The notes beneath the pieces are model-generated. The model was not told where the DNA came from, searched no databases, and saw only the letters and a list, made by a program, of their open reading frames with translations. Both the position numbers and the translations under genes were made by a program. Below, one piece after another: positions 5,918 to 11,566 of a stretch of DNA of 11,566 nt. Origin of the DNA: an uncultured Porphyromonadaceae bacterium (GTDB lineage Bacteria; Bacteroidota; Bacteroidia; Bacteroidales; Muribaculaceae); contig USKE01000037.1 in assembly GCA_900555165.1 (NCBI GenBank), forward strand, positions 1-11,566. Reading direction: 5' to 3'. Numbering within the stretch: the stretch's first letter is position 1; each line of letters starts with the position of its first letter.

Positions 5918-7390
5918 TTATTTCAGGTAGTCGAGGATATTGGTGGTCAGCTGCTCGATGTTGTGCTGATAGGGGTTGGCGCCCGAGTTCTGGTTCCATT
6001 CGTAGGCGGCCAGACCGTTGGCGATGCATCGGCCATGTTCGGCGTTCGAGTAGAACTCTACCATAGCAGCCACGCAGTGGTCGCGCACATGCCCCCAGGT
6101 GGCCAGCACAAGCGAGTTGGTGGTGACCTCGAAGTTCTTGATCACGTCGGGATAGTTCCCCTTTCCGTAGATGTTGCAGTCCCACATGCAGTTGTGGTCC
6201 TCACGCTCGCCGGGGCCGATGAGCGGCAGGTTCATGTAGCCATAGCCGTTGGGATCCTCGAAAGTGAGACCCTTGTAGATGGCGTGGCCCGTGCGGTCAT
6301 AGAAACCCTGGTCGCTCCCCTCGCGGAAATCCCAGCCGAGGAATGCGTTGAGTACCCACACGTCGTTGCCGCTGCCGCCGTTGCCGTTGCCGTAGACGGT
6401 CGGAGCCATATCCTCGGGCACGAAACCGAGGGGCACGGTGAGCTGAGTTGCCATGTTCGACAGATACAGGCTGCCGCCGTTGGCCGAATAGGTGCGCAGA
6501 GCCTCGAGGGTCTCCTCGTTGGTGATCTGCTCGGGGAGGTTCTGCCATCCGAGGGGCAGACCCACGCGGTCGATGAGAATCCAGAGCACGGGATAGATGT
6601 CGGCGTCGAGACCGGCCAGCTGCGAGGGCTGGATGAGTTCGGCGTTCTCCTGGGCCACGAACCATGTGGCGGCGGCACGCTCGTCATCGTCGGGGAGGTC
6701 GGCGATGGTAGCGGCAGTCATCAGGTAACCCATCTTGGGGGTGATGTAGGGCACGAGGGCCTTGACCGTGGCACCCACCGAGGTATAGAACTGCTCGTAG
6801 ATTACCTCGACGGTATAGGTCATCTCCTGGTCCATGGGCTGGCCTTTGAGCTCGAACGATGTCACGTCGGCACCCTCGACCACTGTTGCGGCCTCGGTCT
6901 CACCGTCGCGATAGATGCGCACGCCGGTGATGTCATTCCCCTGGGGGAGTTTCCAGGTCAGGGTGACGGTGCGGCCGCTGACACTGGCGGCGAGGTCGGT
7001 GACTCCGGGAAGTTCCTCGAACGGCAGCACGGTTGTCACCGAGACGCCCTCTGATACGTAGCCGCCCTTGTAGAGTACCTTGACGGTCCAGAGTGTCTCA
7101 ACGTCCATAGCCTGGCCGCGGACGGCGTATGAGGTCTGGCGTCCCTCGAGGGTCACCGCCGATGCGGCGTTGCCGTCGCGGATCACCATTACGCCGGTGA
7201 TGTCGTCGCTGGCGGGGAGCACCCAGTTCAGGTTGATTACGCGGCCTTCGGCCTGCGCGGTAAGGTCGCTTGCCTTTGCCAGGCCGGGGAGCTCGGTGTA
7301 GCCTGTGGGCTCGAAATCAGAGCAGGCGCTGAACAGGCCGCAGAGCAGGGCCACCAGCAGACCGAGACCGTATGATGATATCTTTTTCAT
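5918..7390 (-). CDS. Surface lipoprotein, two Fn3/Ig-like repeats plus DUF4960 (SGBP position)
   Basis: 490 residues. The signal peptide ends in the lipobox FSAC with Cys23, followed by SDFEP, whose acidic residues fit surface exposure. Two tandem repeats of about 90 residues (about 34-125 and 127-215) share the pattern LPG-hydrophobic-LxW-LP-DITGV-RDG and look like fibronectin-III or Ig-like spacers. Residues about 218-490 are the domain I assign to DUF4960. Its landmarks are DDDERAAATWF, LWILIDR, GGSLYLSNMATQ, NDVWVLNA, FYDRTGHAIYKG, REDHNCMWD, LATWGHV and a final NIEQLTTNILDYL. Spacer domains followed by a C-terminal binding domain directly after SusCD is the usual architecture of a surface glycan-binding protein. 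From memory, the levan-binding protein of the Bacteroides thetaiotaomicron fructan locus (BT1761) is of this type, but I cannot verify that here. The beta-alpha pattern resembles a glutamine-amidotransferase/ThuA-like fold, with no Cys at the expected nucleophile elbow, so binding is more likely than catalysis. Confidence 0.88.
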   Translation of the reverse strand: MKKISSYGLGLLVALLCGLFSACSDFEPTGYTELPGLAKASDLTAQAEGRVINLNWVLPASDDITGVMVIRDGNAASAVTLEGRQTSYAVRGQAMDVETLWTVKVLYKGGYVSEGVSVTTVLPFEELPGVTDLAASVSGRTVTLTWKLPQGNDITGVRIYRDGETEAATVVEGADVTSFELKGQPMDQEMTYTVEVIYEQFYTSVGATVKALVPYITPKMGYLMTAATIADLPDDDERAAATWFVAQENAELIQPSQLAGLDADIYPVLWILIDRVGLPLGWQNLPEQITNEETLEALRTYSANGGSLYLSNMATQLTVPLGFVPEDMAPTVYGNGNGGSGNDVWVLNAFLGWDFREGSDQGFYDRTGHAIYKGLTFEDPNGYGYMNLPLIGPGEREDHNCMWDCNIYGKGNYPDVIKNFEVTTNSLVLATWGHVRDHCVAAMVEFYSNAEHGRCIANGLAAYEWNQNSGANPYQHNIEQLTTNILDYLK

Positions 7391-7420
7391 GATGTCTGAT
7401 ACTTTTCGGGAATGATTGGT

Positions 7421-9094
7421 TTATTTGTAGAGGTCACCGGCGTTGTCTACCTGATTGACGGGGATGGGGAAGTAGATTTCGTCTTCGGTGAGGTTGGCGC
7501 CCGTGTAATATGAGCGGATCTTCACCTCAGAGGCGTAGTAGGCGTTGACAGTCTCTACGACATTGCCCCAGCGCACGAGGTCAAACCAGCGCAGACCCTC
7601 CATGGCCAGCTCGAGGCGGCGCTCCATGCGCACGGCGCGGCGGGCGTAATCCTGATTCCAGCCTGTGGCGGGATACTGGCCCACATGATAGTTGGCCACC
7701 ATGGGGTTGCAGTCTACGGGTTCGTAAGAGGGGTCGACCGAACGCTCGGCTTTCTTGCGCACGTCGTTGATAAGGGTGCGGGCCTCGTCAAGATCCTTGT
7801 TCTGCTCGATCAGGGCCTCGGCCTTCATCAGCATCACGTCGGCGTAGCGGATGAGGATGCAGTTGAGCGACGACGCGCCCCAGGGCACGATGCCGGGTTT
7901 CACGAAGGGGGATTCGGGCGCGGGATAGGGTTTCTTGCCCGAATACTGGCCGTAAAGCTCGTAGTTGCGGCACCATTTCTCGTTGTACATGTGCGAGCGC
8001 CAGGGCATGCCGATACGGCCCACGGTGAAGTCGAGACGGGGGTCGACAGAGCCTTCATAGTCGGCGCCGTCGATGTTCTCGTCGTTGAACGAGCCGTCGA
8101 GGAACGGGAGGCCGTTGGCATCGGTGCGGAAAGCGTTCACCAGATTCTGCGACGCCAGGTAGAAGTCGTCGCCGTTGCCGTAGAGGTTACCCTCTGACCA
8201 GGTGCAGTTCAGACAGTTGCAGAAGTTGTACTGGTCGGGCGAGTTGGCCGACGAGAACTGTATGGCCATCACCGACTCGTACTGGTTGTTGAACTCGGGT
8301 TTCGACATGTCGAGGAAGTTGTTGTAGAGCTGGTATTTGCCCGAGCCGATCACATAGCCGGCATACTCCTCGGCCTCGGCCCACGACGATGTGAACAGGT
8401 CGACACGTGCCAGCAGGGCGGCTGCGACGTAGCGGTTGAAACGGCCCACCTGCTCCTGGCTCTCGGGGAGTACCTTGTAGGCGGCGCGCAGATCCTCCTT
8501 GATGAACCCGGCGATCTCGTCGCGGGTGTACTCGTCGGCGCGGCATTCGCTGGGGTTGGTGACGGTCTCGTCGAAGTAGGGGAACATCTTGAAGATGCGG
8601 AGCATGTCAAAGTAGTAGTAGGCGCGCAGGGTCTTCATCTCGGCGGCATACGATGCCTTGGTGGCGTCGTCGAGCGAGCCCGAGGCCATGATGGCGCGGA
8701 TGGCGGTGTTGCACCTGGCCACCGAGAAGTAGTTGTTGCGCCACTTGAAGTTGCAGACATCATTGTCGCTCTGCACGTTGCCCACTTCGAGCTGGTGCAT
8801 GTAGCCCTCCATGGTCACGCCGTCGCCACCCTTGTAGGCGTCGTCAGAGCGCACGTCGAAGACCCAGTTGTTGATCGGGCCGGCGAACGACTCGTTGTTG
8901 CCGAAGTAGTGGCACAGCAGTGTGGCGTAGGCCGAGGTCATGAGGTCGATTGCCTCGCCGTCGCCGATCTGCTCGTCGGTGAATGTGCCCTGGGGCACGG
9001 TGTCAAGCATGTCGTCGCACGACACAGAGGCCAGAGAGGCCGAGGTCACGGTGGCGACACACAGGGCTTTATATATGATATTCTTGAGTTTCAT
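7421..9094 (-). CDS. SusD/RagB-family surface glycan-binding lipoprotein
   Basis: 557-residue lid protein of the SusCD complex, which binds glycan at the cell surface and closes over the SusC barrel. The N-terminus is a lipoprotein signal with lipobox SVSC and lipidated Cys26. It is followed by DD, the acidic residues typical of Bacteroidota surface-export signals. The helical TPR-like core shows the usual SusD pattern (NTAIRAI near the start, then LRAYYYFDMLRIF). The C-terminal region has RMERRLELAMEGLRWFDLVR (about residues 489-508), matching the classic SusD motif with E, R, E-G and W-D-L-R-W, and ends with the usual IYFPIP stretch. Length is normal for the family. It starts 24 bases after SusC and ends 30 bases before the next lipoprotein gene, so it belongs to the same operon. 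Confidence 0.97.
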   Translation of the reverse strand: MKLKNIIYKALCVATVTSASLASVSCDDMLDTVPQGTFTDEQIGDGEAIDLMTSAYATLLCHYFGNNESFAGPINNWVFDVRSDDAYKGGDGVTMEGYMHQLEVGNVQSDNDVCNFKWRNNYFSVARCNTAIRAIMASGSLDDATKASYAAEMKTLRAYYYFDMLRIFKMFPYFDETVTNPSECRADEYTRDEIAGFIKEDLRAAYKVLPESQEQVGRFNRYVAAALLARVDLFTSSWAEAEEYAGYVIGSGKYQLYNNFLDMSKPEFNNQYESVMAIQFSSANSPDQYNFCNCLNCTWSEGNLYGNGDDFYLASQNLVNAFRTDANGLPFLDGSFNDENIDGADYEGSVDPRLDFTVGRIGMPWRSHMYNEKWCRNYELYGQYSGKKPYPAPESPFVKPGIVPWGASSLNCILIRYADVMLMKAEALIEQNKDLDEARTLINDVRKKAERSVDPSYEPVDCNPMVANYHVGQYPATGWNQDYARRAVRMERRLELAMEGLRWFDLVRWGNVVETVNAYYASEVKIRSYYTGANLTEDEIYFPIPVNQVDNAGDLYK

Positions 9095-9118
9095 CGTTTT
9101 GAGTTTTCAGAGTTGGAA

Positions 9119-11566
9119 TTAGAACTGAAGGTTGAGGCCGACGGTGAATGTGCGCGGACGGGGGTAAGCGCCGTTGTCGACGAGCGAGCCGTAGCCGCCG
9201 GGAAGGATCTCGGGGTCGAGACCTTTGTATTTGGTGATGGTGAACACGTTCTCCACCTGGCCGTAGACATCGAGGTTCGAGGCACCGATCTTGCGGATGA
9301 TCTTCGAGGGGAGCTTGTACGAGAGCTTGAGGTATTTCATCTTCATGTACGACCCGTTTTCGATGTAGTAGGTCGAGAAACGGCTCTCGTTGTTGTCGTC
9401 GGTGAGCGACAGGGCCGGGATGTCAGAGCCGGTGTTGTCGGGGCGCCAGGCATTGAGGATATCCTTGCCGCGGTTGGTGGCGAGGTTGCCGTAGTTCATA
9501 GAGTAGAGCTGGCGTTTCATGTGGTTCTGGATGTCCTGACCGAAATCGCCGGCGAAGAACATGTCGAGGGCGAACGCGCGGTAGTTGAACTTGAGGTTAA
9601 GACCGAGCGACAGATCGGGGTTGGGGTCGCCGATGATGCAGCGGTCGTCGTCGTTGATCACGCCGTCGCCGTTGAGGTCACGGAAAATCAGACGGCCGGG
9701 GGCGGCGCCGGTCTGTGTGGCATGGTTGGCCACCTCGGCTGCGTTCTGGAAGATGCCGTCGCACACATAGCCGTAGTAGACGCCCATGGGCTGGCCCGGG
9801 ATGAGGCGCGAGTCGCCGCCGATGAATTTCTGGCGCGAGTTCAGGGTCACAAGCTCATTCTTGTACTGCGAGAGGTTGAGCGAGCCGCTCCACGAGAAGT
9901 CGCCGTACTGGGGCGAGTTGTAGCCGAGGGTGATTTCCCAGCCGGTGTTCTTCATGTCGCCGGTGTTGAGCCACATGGCGGCGTTCTCGCCTGCCACGTC
10001 AAGGGCGGGCGGGATGGTGAGCATGTCTTTGGTCTTCTTGATGAACCAGTCGGCCGAGAGGTTCAGCGCGCCGTTGAAGAAGAGGAAGTCGACACCGATG
10101 TTGTGCTGGTAGGTGGTCTCCCATTTCAGGTCGGGGTTACCGGTGCTGGCCAGCGTGATGCCCGACACGGTCGACGAGTTTGTGCCGTTGATGTCGTAGG
10201 CGCCGTTGCCGGTGTTGAAGATATAAGTGGAGTATGCGGGATAGAGCGCGGGGATGTTGGCGTTACCGTTCTGGCCCCAAGAGTAGCGGATCTTCATGTC
10301 AGAGAGCACGTCGTTCTCGGGGAAGAAAGCCTCCTGTGTCGGGCGCCAGGCCAGCGAGAAGGCGGGGAACACGCCGGCGCGGTTGCCTTTGGCGAAACGC
10401 GAGTTCTCGTCGCGGCGGATGGTGAACGATGCCAGGTAGCGGTCGGCGTAGTTGTAGTCGATTTTGCCGAAGAGCGAGAACACCGACCACTGTGTCTTGC
10501 CGCCGCCGTTGTTGCGGGTGCCTGTGCCCGAGCCGATCTGCATGAAGTCGGAATCCTCGAACTCATACCCCTCGCGCGAGGCCGAGAGGTCGCGGAACGT
10601 GTAGCCGATGGCCTCGGTGCCGAGCAGCACGGTGAGGTGGTGTTTTTCGGCGAAGGTCTTGTTGTAGTTGGCGGTGTTGGTCCATGTCCAGGTGTCGCCC
10701 TGGCCGTAGACGCTCGATACCGAGTTCACGTCGCCGGGGTTGGTGGCGCGGCCCAGGGTGTTGTTGAAATACTGGCTGTGCTCGATACCTATGTTGGTCT
10801 TGATGGCGAGGCCGTCGATGGGTTTCACCTCAAGGTAGGCGTTGCCCAGGATGCGCCACGACGCCAGATTGTTGTCTTTGGTGTTGCTGATGATCTGCAC
10901 GGGGTTGGCGAGGTCAGATGCGATCAGCGCGATCGGGCGCGCCCACTCGCCGTTGAGGCCGCGCACGGGCAGTGCCGGGTGCTGGCTCATGGCGGTGAAG
11001 GGGATGCCTCGGTCACCGGCCACGTCGGCGCCGCGGTTTGTCCAGCGTGCCAGGGCCAGGTTCTCGCCGATGGTGATGTATTTGTTGAAGTCGTAACGCG
11101 AGTTGATGCGTGCGCCGTAACGTTCGTAGAATGTCTCCTTGATGTTACCGTTCTGGTTGATGTAGTTCAGCGAGAACATCACAGAGCCCTTCTCGGTGTT
11201 GTTCGACACCGATGCGGTGAGGTTGTTGGTCCAGGCGGTCTGGTAAACCTGGTCCTGCCAGTCGGTGTTGGCGGTGGGGAAGTTCGTGTCGCCACCTACG
11301 TAGGGCTGCAGCACAGGCTCGGGGCCGTTGCCGTAGAGCACGTGCGAAGGGGTGATGTTCGAGTTCTTCGAGGCGGCCCAGTAAGCCTGGCCCCATTCGT
11401 CGGCGCTGAGCATGTCGTAGCGTTTGGCCACCGTCTGTGCCGATGCGGCATAGTTGATGTTGATGGTCATGCGGTCGCCCTTGCCCTGCTTGGTGGTGAT
11501 GACGACAACGCCGTTTGCGGCGCGGCTGGCGTAGATTGATGCCGAGGGGGGATCCCTCACCGGCGC
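9119..11566 (-). CDS. SusC/RagA-family TonB-linked outer membrane porin (5' end missing)
   Basis: Outer-membrane beta-barrel that, with its SusD partner, imports oligosaccharides using TonB energy. About 815 codons are visible. The reading frame is open to the right edge, so the signal peptide, the carboxypeptidase-regulatory-like domain and most of the plug are missing; SusC proteins are usually about 1000 residues or more. The first visible residues hold the end of the plug signature, ASIYASRAANGVVVITTK, which is diagnostic for the SusC/RagA family. The rest is typical barrel sequence with many aromatic and Asn-rich strands, ending in PRTFTVGLNLQF with the terminal Phe expected of an outer-membrane barrel. 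The GTG at 11560 is only an internal Val codon and not a start. The gene ends 24 bases before the SusD gene, so the two are surely cotranscribed. Substrate cannot be read from this protein; the GH32 gene downstream suggests fructan. The first visible residues (APVRDPPSAS) depart from the family consensus; see findings. Confidence 0.96.
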   Translation of the reverse strand, partial: APVRDPPSASIYASRAANGVVVITTKQGKGDRMTININYAASAQTVAKRYDMLSADEWGQAYWAASKNSNITPSHVLYGNGPEPVLQPYVGGDTNFPTANTDWQDQVYQTAWTNNLTASVSNNTEKGSVMFSLNYINQNGNIKETFYERYGARINSRYDFNKYITIGENLALARWTNRGADVAGDRGIPFTAMSQHPALPVRGLNGEWARPIALIASDLANPVQIISNTKDNNLASWRILGNAYLEVKPIDGLAIKTNIGIEHSQYFNNTLGRATNPGDVNSVSSVYGQGDTWTWTNTANYNKTFAEKHHLTVLLGTEAIGYTFRDLSASREGYEFEDSDFMQIGSGTGTRNNGGGKTQWSVFSLFGKIDYNYADRYLASFTIRRDENSRFAKGNRAGVFPAFSLAWRPTQEAFFPENDVLSDMKIRYSWGQNGNANIPALYPAYSTYIFNTGNGAYDINGTNSSTVSGITLASTGNPDLKWETTYQHNIGVDFLFFNGALNLSADWFIKKTKDMLTIPPALDVAGENAAMWLNTGDMKNTGWEITLGYNSPQYGDFSWSGSLNLSQYKNELVTLNSRQKFIGGDSRLIPGQPMGVYYGYVCDGIFQNAAEVANHATQTGAAPGRLIFRDLNGDGVINDDDRCIIGDPNPDLSLGLNLKFNYRAFALDMFFAGDFGQDIQNHMKRQLYSMNYGNLATNRGKDILNAWRPDNTGSDIPALSLTDDNNESRFSTYYIENGSYMKMKYLKLSYKLPSKIIRKIGASNLDVYGQVENVFTITKYKGLDPEILPGGYGSLVDNGAYPRPRTFTVGLNLQF

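Noticed and set aside
5864..7054. 396-residue open frame on the plus strand
   Set aside because: Antisense to the SGBP lipoprotein; no family features, and it begins inside the terminator hairpin.
8795..11539. 914-residue open frame on the plus strand
   Set aside because: It lies wholly antisense to the well-supported SusC and SusD genes. Its composition (Val/Gly/His/Arg-rich, no domain pattern) is the usual mirror of GC-rich coding sequence with strong third-position bias.

Overview
The window is one block of a Bacteroidota (Bacteroidales) polysaccharide utilisation locus (PUL). All six genes lie on the minus strand, so transcription runs from the right edge to the left. Evidence for Bacteroidales: an adjacent SusC/SusD pair, surface-type lipoproteins with acidic residues after the lipobox cysteine, C-terminal domains of the Bacteroidales sorting type, and no clear Shine-Dalgarno sequences. 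GC content is high for the order. The C-terminal style with a YFNLQG motif is common in Muribaculaceae and Prevotellaceae, so a gut Muribaculaceae-like organism is plausible, but this is inference.

Layout in transcription order: (1) SusC-like TonB-dependent porin, 5' end cut by the right edge (9119-11566); (2) SusD-like lipoprotein (7421-9094); (3) a surface lipoprotein with two Fn3/Ig-like repeats and a C-terminal domain I take to be DUF4960, in the position of a surface glycan-binding protein (5918-7390); a strong hairpin follows (5841-5875); (4) a secreted single-DUF4960 protein (4669-5739), followed by a weaker hairpin (4604-4642); (5) a secreted protein with two DUF4960 copies, one apparently nested inside the other (2327-4507); (6) a LamG-like plus GH32 family protein whose last few residues are cut by the left edge (1-2296).

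The GH32 gene points to a fructan (levan or inulin) or other beta-fructoside as substrate. SusC/SusD would import oligosaccharides, the DUF4960 lipoprotein would capture glycan at the surface, and the GH32 protein would act in the periplasm. No sensor/regulator, fructokinase or inner-membrane fructose transporter lies in the window.

The points most worth a second look are: the GH32 protein carries Glu where the family's Asp nucleophile is expected (NETHG instead of NDPNG); DUF4960 occurs four times in three consecutive genes; and in the 726-residue protein the copies are arranged half-A, whole-B, half-A, with copy B nearly the same as the neighbouring gene even at DNA level.
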